Below, piece by piece: positions 43,379 to 53,507 of a stretch of 64,000 nt of DNA (within the stretch, counting starts at the first letter, position 1; each line of letters opens with the position of its first letter). The stretch covers positions 310,001-374,000 of the forward strand of contig CBFFRQ010000081.1 in assembly GCA_965644315.1 (NCBI GenBank), in the 5' to 3' direction. The position numbers and the translations under genes were made by a program. The stretch is from Caecitellus pseudoparvulus. Its lineage: Eukaryota > Bigyra: Bicosoecida. Below the pieces are notes generated by a model. That model did no database searches. It saw nothing but the letters and a program-made list of their open reading frames with translations, and was not told where the DNA came from.

Positions 43379-44900
43379 ATGGCTCTTGCGTTTCTTACCA
43401 AGAAGATGTGGCATCCGTCCACGATGGAGGTGGGTGCAAATGCCTCGTGCTGCGTCAATTTCCGCACCCAGCTGGACACGCTCCGTGCCACGTGCCCCGC
43501 AGAACCAAGAGCGTGTGTGGAAAGCTCGGCAGAAAGACAAAGAAGAGAAGCGGAAGATCGAGGAGCTCAGGCGTCAGCGTGCGGAGGAGCGGCAGATGGA
43601 GGAGCTGCAGGCTCTGCAGGACGGAGGGCGGCCGAGGCAAGATCGCCTGGACTGGATGTACACGGGAGAAGCCGCCATGATGCCCACCTCGGACGAGTAC
43701 CTCATGGGGAAGGAGTGGAAGGGAGAAGGTGAGGCAGACGACGTGGAGAGGATGGCCAAAGACGCCTCTGTGCCTGGAGCGGCGTTTCTTTCCGCGCCAA
43801 ACGCAGCAGCACCGCCCGCTGGTGCCGCTGCCCCGGCAGCACCCGGCCCCGCCTCTGCGCCTGCCATGACGGAGGCAGCTGCCAAGGCGGCGGCGTTTGC
43901 CATCCAGCAGGACGACCCGCTGTTCGCCATGAAGGCGCAGGAGGCACATGCCCGTGAGGCCGTGCTGGGCGACCCCCTGCTCATGGCCCGCATCAAGCAG
44001 CGCCTGCTGGCAGAGTCAGACGAGGCCAAGCCCAGGCGCAAGCACAAGCACAAGCACAAGCACAGACACAGGCGACACCGCAGCCGCAGCCGGTCGCCAG
44101 AGTCGCGTCGGCGTCGCCACCGAAGCCGCAGCCCAGGTCGCAGCCGGTCGCCAGAGTCGCGTCGTCGCCATCGCAGCAGCCGGCACCACAGCAGCAGGCA
44201 TCGCGATGAGCGATCGTCACGGTACAGGAGTGACTCAAGACATCGGGAACGCAGCAGGAGTCCCCCCCCTCGTGATGAGCATGGCAGGCGCTGGGAGGAG
44301 GGCGGCCGGGGTCGGGATGGGCGGCGTGAGGGTGAGGGTCGGTGGGAGGAGGGCGGCCGGGGTCGGGATGGGCGGCGTGAGGGTGAGGGTCGGTGGGAGG
44401 AGGGCGGCCGGGGTCGGGATGGGCGGCGTGAGGGTGAGGGTCGGTGGGAGGAGGGCGGCCGGGGTCGTGGTGCATCTCCCCCTGCACAGGCAAGCCGTCG
44501 CAGTGGGTACGGGCTGCAGGCCAGGGGGGGGGAGCAGCTTGAGCTGCGCAGAGGGGGGCAGACTGGCCCCTCGGCAGACGCCATCGCAGCCAAGGAGCAG
44601 CAAGTGCTTGCAGAGCGCAGGCAGCGCTTCGAAGCCTCCCAGGCAGCTCGGCGGGGGGCGGGCGCTTCGCGGCACTTGAGCGCAGAAGAGCGCGCTGCTG
44701 CGTTGGAGGCCATGGCTGGCACTGCATCTGAGGTGGCGGCAAGTCGGGAAGCAGAGAGCAGGGCCCGCATTGCGGCTGCAGAGGCAGCTGAAGCTGCAGA
44801 AGCTGCAGAGTACACTGGGCATGGTGGCGGCATGAAGGCGCTCATGGGCACCAGCAGCATCGCAGATACTGCGGAGGCATTGCGGGGCCGGAGGCGCTGA
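43379..44900 (+). CDS. CWC25: Pre-mRNA-splicing factor CWC25
   Basis: Step-one splicing factor that contacts the branch-site helix in the activated spliceosome. Exons 43379-43429 and 43503-44900 give 482 residues. The 17-codon first exon MALAFLTKKMWHPSTME joins NQERVWKARQKDKEEKRKI, matching the invariant KKSWHP...NxExVWKAEQ start. EELRRQRAEERQMEELQAL, RLDWMYTGEAAMMPTSDEYL and MGKEW continue the conserved core (LDWMYQGP...DEYLLG in other eukaryotes). From residue ~200 the protein is disordered: a KHKHKHKH tract, RS dipeptides (RSRSPESRRRRHRSRSP), then a 17-residue tandem repeat and a charged C-terminus with NTC-like coiled-coil propensity. The RS and repeat regions are far longer than in yeast Cwc25 (179 residues). 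Confidence 0.92.
44292..44467 (+). repeat. 51-bp tandem repeat in CWC25
   Basis: About 3.45 copies of a 51-bp unit starting at 44292, 44343, 44394 and 44445, essentially identical. It encodes WEEGGRGRDGRREGEGR in frame. Identity at the DNA level implies recent expansion. Confidence 0.93.
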
Positions 44901-45001
44901 TGGCTCCCGCGGGCAAAACTGATGTGAATCAGGTCGATGATCAAATTCAATGTGCTTTCGCTCCTGGCGATGTTGATGCGCTGGGATTCAACTCCAGCAG
45001 G

Positions 45002-45899
45002 ATGCTGCGCCATGCTGCTGCCCAAGCGGCGTTTTGCGTGAAACGCCAGGGCTGCGCCCTTCGGCAATTCAGCAGCATAAACTCCTTCGGATCGAACTTG
45101 CCTGGCGTGCTGGGGGCTAGTACGAGTATGTTCTTATTGCGCCTCTTCCTGGTAGGCTCACCCCACACTCTTGCCTGTGTGCGGCGCAGACTGGGAGGCG
45201 GCGTGGTCAGCTGGGGTCACCCCTTGGGACGTTGGTGGGGGCTCACTACAGCTAAAGGAGGTACGGCCAGCACTTGTCACAGACACCAGCCTCTCCGCCA
45301 CACCATTTCCTCCCTACTGCCTGTCTCAGCTGCTCAAGGAGGGCTCCCTTCCTACCGGTCGGGCTCTCGTGCCTGGCGCTGGCTCTGCGTATGACGCGAT
45401 GAGCCTGGCTGAGGCCGGGTACGACGTGACCTCCCTGGACATCTCCGAGACCGCCGTGGAGCAGGCGAAGGAAAAGGTGAAGCTGGACCCCGCCGCTGCA
45501 GAGGCGGCTGCGGCGGGGCGTCTGCGCGTGGAGCAGGCTGACTTCTTCTCCTGGGCGCCGCCGGCAGGGGGCTTCGACGTCATCTTCGACTACACCTTCC
45601 TGTGCGCGCTGGACCCCGCCCGGCGCCAGGCATGGGCCTCCACCACCAAGGCCTTCCTGGCCCGGGGGGGCTCCTTGGTCACGCAGTTGTTTCCCATAGG
45701 GCAGTTCGCGGGGGGACCGCCTTTCGCCCTGGACCTGGAGGATGTGGGGCGCCTCATGCGCGGGTCTGGGTTTGAATGCGTGCAATCGGCAGACATCCCC
45801 GCGACGCTATCACACCCTGCTCGTGCTGGGCGGGAGGTGCTGGCGGTCTGGAAGCACAGTTCGCGGAGGTACCCCATGATCAAAGCTGGCCAGAGGTAG
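45002..45899 (+). CDS. S-adenosylmethionine-dependent halide/thiol methyltransferase (TPMT/HOL family)
   Basis: Exons 45002-45119, 45190-45260 and 45330-45899 give 252 residues. The start MLRHAAAQAAFCVKRQG looks like an organelle transit peptide (Arg/Ala/Gln-rich, no acids). It is followed by NWEAAWSAGVTPWDVG, the family signature (plant HOL: WDKCWEEGLTPWDQG). GRALVPGAGSAYDAMSLAEA is motif I of the SAM site. VTSLDISETAVEQAKEK, FDVIFDYTFLCALDP and GGPPFALDLEDVGRL are all close to plant HARMLESS TO OZONE LAYER enzymes. Such enzymes methylate halides, bisulfide or thiocyanate, giving methyl halides or detoxifying thiols. The second intron (69 nt) is open and in frame and would be missed by simple ORF calling. 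Which substrate is used cannot be told from the sequence. Confidence 0.88.
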
Positions 45900-46151
45900 C
45901 CAGGTCACTGGGGAAGGCGCATGCCACAACCAAATCACAAACACTGGCTATCACACCCACTAAATGCAGTACACCATGCAAACCCTGACAGGCTTTGCCC
46001 AGGTGCTCGTGCCGCGTGTCAGGGGGGAGGCCACTGCGTCGTGGCGGATCTGGGCTTGACCGTTGCCTGCACAGGCCCTGTGCAGCTCAGAACTCAGAAG
46101 CAGCCAGGTGGGCAGCTTGAGTGACATCTTTCATTGCTTTTACTGTCCGTC

Positions 46152-47495
46152 ATGACTACAGTTGAAGTGCGCATGGGGCGGGTGGACCGCATTTACAGCA
46201 CGGGGGTAGGTGCAGTGCACTTCGCCCCTGCAAAGTCCGCACGCACGCTGGAGCTCCCCGCTGCCTGCACAGGAGGCGGTGACGGGAGTCGTCGTCATCA
46301 AGTGCGAGAAGGATCACTCCCACTCCGGCATTTCCTGCTCAGCGTCAGGCTGCATGACCCTGATGCCTGGGCGCTCCAACAAGCAGGAGCTGGTCATTTT
46401 GCAGGTGCGGTGCGCCGCGTCGCCAACCATTCTGGCCGCTCTTCAGCCCCGCCCACGCTGCACTACCACAGCAAGACGTGCAACTGTCTGAAGGAGGCAC
46501 CTTGCCTGCTGGAGAGACTGAAATTCCGTTTGAGTTCACTGTGGAGCCTTCGGGCAGCTTGGTGGGTGCTGGCTGGGAGCAGGTGGCAGTGGGTAGCCAG
46601 CGCGGCACACTCTGTGCCTCCGCGAACTCGCAGGACTTGGTGGAGACGTACCACGGCGTCAACGTCGACATCCGGTACAATGTCCACGCAGTTGTCACCC
46701 GAAGCAGCGTCTTTGGCAAGACTGTAAAGGGTGAAGAAGAGTTTGTCGTGGAGACGCCACACACAGCCGAGCCGCCGGCAGCTGAGGGCATCCGCTTCGA
46801 AATCACACCGGGCGAGCTATCGAACGTCCGCAGCACGAGTGTGGACAAGCTTCCGAGTGAGTGCCATTGAGCAGCTGCGCCGTGGCAGTTCCCGTGTGCA
46901 ACCGGCTGTTCGCTCCCCTGCACGTCAGAGTTCAAGATTGTCGGGCAGCTCAACCAAACAAATTGCTGCTTGCGGGCACCGTTCACGGGGGAAATTGTCG
47001 TGGAAGAGTGTGGAGCCCCGATCAAGAGCATCGAATTGCAGTTGGTTCGGGTGGAGCGCACCGGTGCGTTGCTTGGAAGCTGCCAGGTGCCAGCCGTGCC
47101 TGCTCACGCTTTGCCGCCCGCCTTGCGCGCAGTAATTGACGGGAAGGAGTCCACAGACGCAACGGAGATCCAAAACCTTCAAGTTGGAGATGGAGATGTC
47201 GCACGTGGACTGGGCATCCCGCTGTACATGATTTTCCCTCGCCTCTTCGCGTGCCCCAGCGTTTCTGCAGGTGTACGTGTGTCGCCGAGTCACATGCCTC
47301 GCCAACAACTTCGCCTCACGCCACCCCTGCCCTGCTCAGCCTCTGTCTGTGGGATTTGAAGTGAATGTGCATGTCCAGTTCGAGTCCGATTACCTCGTGT
47401 TGGAGAACTTTCCCATCCGTGCGTGGCGTGTTGGAGCGAGCGTGATCAGCCACAACATCCACACCTCCCCCTCTTACCACAGGGCTGTACCGATA
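46152..47495 (+). CDS. VPS26C: VPS26C (DSCR3), retriever complex arrestin-fold subunit
   Basis: Subunit of retriever, which recycles endosomal cargo with VPS35L and VPS29. Eight exons: 46152-46205, 46273-46404, 46472-46561, 46634-46856, 46929-47063, 47133-47272, 47340-47418 and 47482-47495. They join to 288 residues, against 297 in human. Introns are 63-72 nt. Conserved stretches: VEVRMGRVDRIYSTGEAVTG, LPAGETEIPFEF, DLVETYHGVNVDIRYNVHA, FEITPGELSNVR, KIVGQLNQTNC, TGEIVVEECGAPIKSIELQL, DATEIQNLQVGDGDVARGLG, IPLYMIFPRLFACP and the end ENFPIRLYR. The last exon has four codons and the stop. This is the most intron-rich gene of the window and the best guide to local splice signals. It converges on the Zn2Cys6 gene, 53 bp apart. 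Confidence 0.95.
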
Positions 47496-47548
47496 GCAAC
47501 CAGGTTGTGCAGGCTTCATTAAATGCATTTCTGCCTCCCAGCCACCGC

Positions 47549-50035
47549 TTATAACCCACCCCCTCCGAAGCTGTCGGGAGCGGGATGTTGCCCGGCACCA
47601 GGGTGCCCCTGCCCGCTACGCACGGCACTGCCAGCATACACGTCAGCGCCACCACTGCCCGCCCCTGACGGGGCCATGTTCGCCAGCAGAGCTGGGTTGA
47701 TCAGGGCATCGAAGAAGTCGTTGGAGCCGACGCTGGAAGCATCCCCCGTGCCCGGGACATGGCCCCATCCAGGTGTCGCGCCAACGCCGCCAACTGCCGA
47801 AGCGGCGTGGTACGTTTCATGCCCCTGCAGGGAATCGGTGCGCGAGCGCTTGGTGCCGCCGACACTGCCTGCAGGTGGCGCCATGATGGGGGCCGTGGAG
47901 GGCGCGAAGCCGTGGCCAGGGTACGCTTGGCTTGTGGGGTGTGCCCCCTGCCCCTGTGCAAACTGCATACCTGGCAGGGACTGCGCTGGGGGCAGTGCGT
48001 GGGTGCTAGTGCCAGCAGGAGCGTGTCCATACATGCCTGGAATTTGCCCTGGGTACGCCGTTGTGGGGGCCAAGTGCTGGTGCTGTGCTGGTTGGGACGT
48101 CGGTGGCATCATGTGTGGGTGTGCGGCACCAGCAGGCAACCCGCCGGAAACCGGTGGCAGTGCTGTCGGCATGGTGCTGGAAGCTGGCGGAGGCGGTGCC
48201 GACATGGACCCAGGGGGCACGTTCGCACTGGCAAGGGATGCCAGGGCACTGGCCGCCACAGCTGTGAGTGGCGGCACGGTCATGGGCAGTCCTGACGTGC
48301 TGAGGCGGGAACGGGCGAAGGCGCCGGAAAGGCGCTGGAAATCCTCCAGAGACGTCGCACCGGGCAGGTCCTTGAAGACACGGTCTGCAATGGAGATGAC
48401 CCCGTCGGTGTCCTTGCCGGTGTCCTGGCCAGCGGAGCGCAGCAGATCCCGGATGCGGCGCATGATGAGGGTGAAGGGGAAATTGAAGGGCGCCAGCTTG
48501 TCCGTCTGCATGTACGCGAGGGCGGCCTTGGCAGCCTCGATGGCTTCATCTGTGCGGCCCAGGCGCAGCAGCATGAGCGTGCGCAGGGCTGGGAAGAGGT
48601 CCCCCACCTTGAGCGCTGCAAAGTAGCCTTCCCGGCGCTGGATGCCGACGGCTTCTGCGACCAGCGCGTCCAGCGACCGCAGTGCGTCGTCCGTCGTGAC
48701 GTCGGGGAAGTCGTGGCTGAGCTGGGACATGATGAAGCCCAGGATGTCGGCGAAACGCACGGCAGGCGGGACGCTGTCGGGCGCCTGTGGCGGCGGCATG
48801 GTGATGACGCGGCCGCAGCACATGTAGTACACGATGAGCGTGCACAGGCGTTGCTGCACATCCACCTCCAGCATCTCGCACATGCGCTGAGCCAGGGCAG
48901 AGTAGCAAGAGGCCATGTCCAGGCGCCCCACCACGCGCATGGTGATGGCCATGAGTGTCATGGCGGCGGCGCTGGGCTGGGAGGGTTGGCAGAAGCAGAG
49001 GGAGAGGTACGTCATGCCCACTTGCAAATAGTCCATGCTGAGCTTTTGCCGCGCCTGCAGACGGGCGCCCACGCCCAGGACCGTGTAGAACAGGGAACGA
49101 AATCCCATTGCCTGCTTGTTCTGTTCCATGAAGTCGGCGATGGTGGTGGCGTCGGCGCCCCCCGCCGCCGCTGCCAGTGCAACGGCGTCGGCAGTGTCGT
49201 ACGCTGACGAGGTCAGTGCGCGGTAGAACTCCGGCTCCGGCACACACGGGAAGAGGCGGTTGGAGTATTCGAAGTAGGTGCGCAGGATGCCCTCCTCCTC
49301 CGCCGTCGGGTCGATGGGGGCTGCCGTGAGCATGGTGGTGTGCAGTTGCATGACGGCGTTCAGGGGTGGGCCGGCGGAGTGAGTGGGAAGAGGCGGCGCC
49401 GAGCCGTCTGGGCGGGGCGCCACGAAATTCGCCGCGCAGTCCCGCATGGAGCGCAGCTGTTCCCGCAGCATGGACACCTGCAACTCCAGCTCCCGCACGC
49501 GAGTGGACTTGGGCCCGCGTTTTCGACTGGTGGCAGCGTAGACACACGCGATGCCGCGCTTGGCGCACTCAGCGCAGGGCTGCTGGCCATCGCACTTCCT
49601 CCGGGACTTGCGGCAGAACTCGCCTGTACAGGGAGCAGGGAGCACGTGAGGTGCCGGCGCCATGCAGGGGAGGCGCTGTGGAAGTGGCTCGCAAGGCCAG
49701 CCGCGGAGCCGAAACCTCAGCCAGAGAGCACCAGCTGCGCGCAGCAGAACGGCCGAGCTGGCGCAGCAGGCATCGGATGCGACGAAAGTACAGGACAAAA
49801 CCACGAAAAAGTGGTTGCTGTGGCTGCCCAGCGTCAGTGCCGCCCTCCCGGTGCAGTTCTACTTCCGAGGCAGCACTGCCTGCCACGCCAGAATCCGCAC
49901 TCTGCTTGCAGCCCCCGAACGCCGGCACGGCCAGGAGCAGGCCTTGCATCACGCACATGCTTTTGCCACTCGTGCCCGTTTCCGGGCTGTGCTGTCGTAG
50001 TCGTCGCCTGCCGGCGACTTGGACACTGATGACAT
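47549..50035 (-). CDS. Fungal-type Zn(II)2Cys6 binuclear cluster transcription factor
   Basis: Exons 50035-49957 and 49623-47549, separated by a 333-nt intron with a GTGCGT donor, give 717 residues. The first exon ends ARKRARVAKA plus the first base of a Cys codon; the second continues CEFCRKSRRKCDGQQPCAEC. The full cluster is C-x2-C-x6-C-x5-C-x2-C-x6-C (Cys 27, 30, 37, 43, 46, 53), exactly the Gal4-type pattern, followed by RKRGPK and a coiled coil (TRVRELELQVSMLREQLRSM) for dimerisation. Residues ~150-420 (EEEGILRTYFEYSNRLFPC, FRSLFYTVLGVGARLQAR) are helical and resemble the middle-homology region of such regulators. The C-terminal 250 residues are Pro/Ala/Gly/Met-rich, a plausible activation region. 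Targets are unknown. Such clusters are rare outside fungi. Confidence 0.87.
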
Positions 50036-50288
50036 GGCCGGTGCTTGCGGTTGTGGTGGCGAGCGAAGGGGCGCAGAGCCGGAGGGCGAGCACGGACGTG
50101 CCTGCGGCCCTGGGGTGCAACGCAGCAAGCTATGGGAGACATGGAAGTGTCCCCGCGGATTGGAAGTGGGTTTTGAAGTGTGCTCGACAGTCGGGGCCTC
50201 AGGCGCAGGGTCGCAAGGTGCACGGCGAGCGAGGGCAAAAGCACAGTTCATTACAAAGACCCCGCAGGGGGCACCACCACGCGAATGC

Positions 50289-52149
50289 CTACAACGCGAA
50301 GATCTTGGCCTTCTTCAGCAGGCCCTGCTGCTGGTACGCCGGCAGTGCGCGGAAGTCGTCGCGTGGCATCTCAAACACGCGCTCAAAATCCGCAGCTGTC
50401 AGGTGCTTCTGCAAATCAGCCCGGTGCAGGCCTGCAAAGTCGCCCAGCGCAATGCGCTGGCGCAGCTCACTGTAGGCGATGGACACGACGGGCACGTGTG
50501 AAGGCGGGGGGCCCCGTGGAGCAGAAGTGGGGGGTGGGCCTGACGGGGGTGCCATGCGAGGTGGTGGTGGTCCGCCGCCCAGCTTGGGGGGTGGTCCTCC
50601 TCGGGGGGGGCCCCCCACTGCTGACGGAGGCGGGGGCGTGGAGGGCGGGGGGCCTGCTTTGCCCAGGAAGGTCGGCGGCGCGCCAGGTGGTCGGCTGTTG
50701 CGACGAGGCGCAGCGTCCACCTGTTCGGCGGGGCCACCTGACGCGGCAGGAGCACCCTCGGCACCACTGCCGTGACCCTCGCCACCGCTGTCCGAGTCCT
50801 CCCCCGCGCTGGACCCCAGCTCAGAGCGCAGTTTTGCGACAGTGTCTTGCAGGGACGCGGAGCCCTCATCGACGCAGCCGAGGGAGGAGCCTGAGACGGC
50901 TGAGCCAGCCTTGGATGCGCGGCGTTTGAAGGACGGCCGCATGGACAGCCGGCGTTGCTTGGTGACGGTGGCTTGCTGCTCCAGCTTGGCCTTGGTGGCC
51001 TCCACGGCGTCCTTGCCCCGGAAGGTCTCTGCCATGCTGCGTGCACGGATGCGGCGCACCTCTGCTTCGATTTGAGCCTCTTCCTCCAGCGCGCGTTTCT
51101 CTGCCAGCTCTTTTTCCGCAGCCGCCCTCTCAGCAGCTGCCGCCATCTGCGCCTCCACGGCAGCCTTGTCCGCAGCAGCCTTGGCAGCAGCGGCTGCACG
51201 CTCTGCTTCAGCTGCAGCCTCCGCCTCGGCCTCTGCTGCGCGCTGCTGCTCCAAGCGCGCCTGGCGGGCCGCTTGCTCTGCCTCCCACTCCTCCTCAGTC
51301 ATGCCGCCCTCCAGCGCCTGCTTCGCCTCCTCCTCCTGCTGCTGCCGGAGCTTCGCCTCCGCGGCGGCCTTGACGCGCTCCTTCATGGCAGCCACCTTCT
51401 TCGCCTCCTCTTCCTCCGCCTTCCTCTTGGCTTCCTCCCGGGCCAGGCGGCGCGCTTCACGTTCAGGATCTGGCGCTGCAGCAAGCGACGAGCGAGGTGG
51501 TGTGGCAAGAGTGTTTGCGGCAAGGCTGGGCGGAGGCACGCACTGGCGCTGACTGTGGCTGAGCGGCCTCGTCCACGACCCCGCCCTCGTCCTCGCCCGC
51601 GGCCGCCAGAACCTCCCTTGCTCACGATGCCGCCTGCTCAAACGTAGAAGGGCCGGCGTGTCGAGGTGCAACGCTGGCAAAACGCCGCAGCGCGGACTGG
51701 AGCCGCACGGAGGCAGCCAACGCACTCTTCATCATGCGCTTGACGCCCGTGTCGATGTCTTTCTGCTCGAAGGACATGGCCTGCGACATGAGCCGGATGC
51801 TGGCTCGTCGCTTGGCCTCTTTCTCCGTGCTCGACAGCTTTGCGTCAGTGATGCCCAGAGCGGCAATCTTCGCGGCGAGCGCTGAGCAGGGCGGCAAGGC
51901 AGGTCAATGCAGGGCAGCGTGGCAATGCACTTGCACGTGGACAGCTGCCAGAGCCCGCGCGCAAGGCTGCACGCCCCCCATGAGGCAGGGCAGGCAGGGC
52001 GCCGGGCGGGATTAGGCAGTGCCTTGTCGCCGGCACGCACCGGCCTTCTTGCGCAGCTTCTTCTGCCGCTCCTCCTCCTCCTTCTTCTTCTTGGCCATCA
52101 TCTCCTGCATGGGGTTGCTCTTGGCGGCGAAGCGCCCTTGAGTCGCCAT
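50289..52149 (-). CDS. Coiled-coil, polyproline protein with C-terminal villin headpiece
   Basis: Minus-strand exons 52149-52041, 51881-51626 and 51525-50289 give 533 residues. The basic N-terminus (MATQGRFAAKSNPMQEMMAK then a Lys/Glu run) leads to an Ala-rich helical segment. A long coiled coil follows, Glu/Ala/Lys-rich (about 150-330). Then comes an acidic linker and a proline-rich stretch (GGPPPPRMAPPSGPPPTS) that could bind profilin or SH3/EVH1 partners. The last ~45 residues are a villin headpiece, the F-actin-binding fold: ADLQKHLTAADFERVFEMPR, DDFRALPAYQQQGLLKKAK. No gelsolin repeats are present, so this is not villin itself. Introns are long for the window (159 and 100 nt), and the second was chosen because it alone joins the frames with a GTGAGC donor and CAG acceptor. 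Confidence 0.75.
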
Positions 52150-52664
52150 GGTTCTCAAGCTCGGGCGTCGGGAACCACCCTACTGGTGCGTGCCGATAGC
52201 GCCTGCCAAGTGCAGCGCTGCACGGAGGTGCGGTCACCAGCACCACGGCCTCACCTGCTGCACAGCTTTTCCGGAGCGGCCAGTTGTATATTCTGTTTTG
52301 GTCCAGGTACAGCGCTGCGTTTGTGTCGTGGCGGGGGCAGCATACCGAACCTTTCTCGCAGGCAAGTCCGCCACTCCTACAGCCTGCACAGGAGGAGGGT
52401 GACGACGGTGGGAGGGGGGGTGTACAGAGCAAGAGGCCGCAAGCCCCCCCCCCCACGCCCGGATTCTGCACCATGCACTGTGCACGTAGCAAATCAACTC
52501 ATGCCACTGCACGCCGCACCTGCTCTGCAGTGCCGCCGCGTCGCCAGCCAACTTCCGCACCCTCCCACCGCCACTGGCCGGCCTGTCCTTGGTGCTGCAC
52601 AAGCGGCTGAAAGGGACTCCTTGCAGACGCCCAGTGTTGGCACCAGAACCTGCTTGCTGCCGCC
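52150..52664. promoter_or_regulatory. Divergent intergenic region villin-headpiece gene / NDUFA3-like gene
   Basis: 515 bp between divergent starts, the longest intergenic stretch here. Overlapping open frames exist on both strands but none has recognisable sequence. A C-run of about ten bases sits near 52450. Promoters of both genes should be here. Confidence 0.4.
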
Positions 52665-53430
52665 ATGTCCAAGTGGTTCTGGTGGGTGCCCCCGCTGCGC
52701 CAGCGCTGAAACAGCTGCAGCATACCCGCCACCACCCGCCGCTCTCCATCACCAGGTTTTACATGAACAAAGAGCCCGCCCTCATGGGTAGCGGCCTCTT
52801 CGCTTGTCTGGCCATGTACGTCTGCTGCCCGTGCTGGCGTGGTGCCAGGGCAGCGTCGCTGCCTCCCGGTGGCATGCACCAGATTCCGCACACGCGTCTC
52901 ACAGCGCCGTCCCCACTGTCGCCTACGCCAACTCAACGCCGAGACGACTGGACGAGGTGACACCAGTGCGTTGTGCCCCACGCGAGGCCCCCTCCCTCCA
53001 GCCCCTGGCGTCACTGACCCCTACTTCCCACCAAACGCAGGAAGTGTACGATCCCAGCAAGGCATACACCGACCCTGCCTACCCACGGTCTGACCCTCGC
53101 ACGCCCAAGTTCGAGGCAGACCGACTTCTGGAGTACCACAACTCCAAGGATGGTCCCTACCGCTCCCAGTCTGCGCCTCAGAACGCCCTCAGCAAGCACT
53201 TGAACTCCTTGTCGCCAGAGGAAGCGGAGAAACTGCGCCGCGTGCTGGCTGTGAACGCAGGCGATGACCTGCGCATTGCCGTCCTGGACAGCGCCGCAGA
53301 CCAGCGCATGTACAACCCAGAGGACGTCCAGGCTGCCGCTGACGCAGGTGGTGCGCGGCTGGTTCGTGCCCAGATCCGTGCCCTGGGCGGCGCACCCCTG
53401 GCCCCCACCCCCGCCTCTCACCGCGCATGA
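52665..53430 (+). CDS. Small single-span membrane protein, possibly complex I NDUFA3-like
   Basis: The start MSKWFW (exon 52665-52681) joins exon 52756-52815 through a 74-nt intron to give FYMNKEPALMGSGLFACLA, one hydrophobic helix preceded by a KEP motif. NDUFA3 subunits have the same layout (WDKEPVLVVSF...). The rest is less sure. One consistent model continues 52854-52956 and 53041-53430 (189 residues), but it needs a 38-nt intron at 52816-52853, far shorter than the others. The C-terminal part is clearly one exon frame: EVYDPSKAYTDPAYPRSDPR, LLEYHNSKDGPYRSQSAP and a helical SLSPEEAEKLRRVLAV. This soluble region has no similarity I recognise and is longer than NDUFA3. Treat the function as a guess. 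Confidence 0.5.
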
Positions 53431-53507
53431 ATGCACTGCCCTCTCGCCGCTGGGCCCAGGCAGGCCCGCCCTGCGCAGTACGTGCATTGACAGGCGGCAG
53501 GCCACGT

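Noticed and set aside
51383-51625. Open frame with an (RG)n tract between villin-headpiece exons
   Set aside because: It lies in the intron that joins the headpiece gene in frame and has no recognisable sequence; the Arg-Gly run comes from GC-rich simple sequence.
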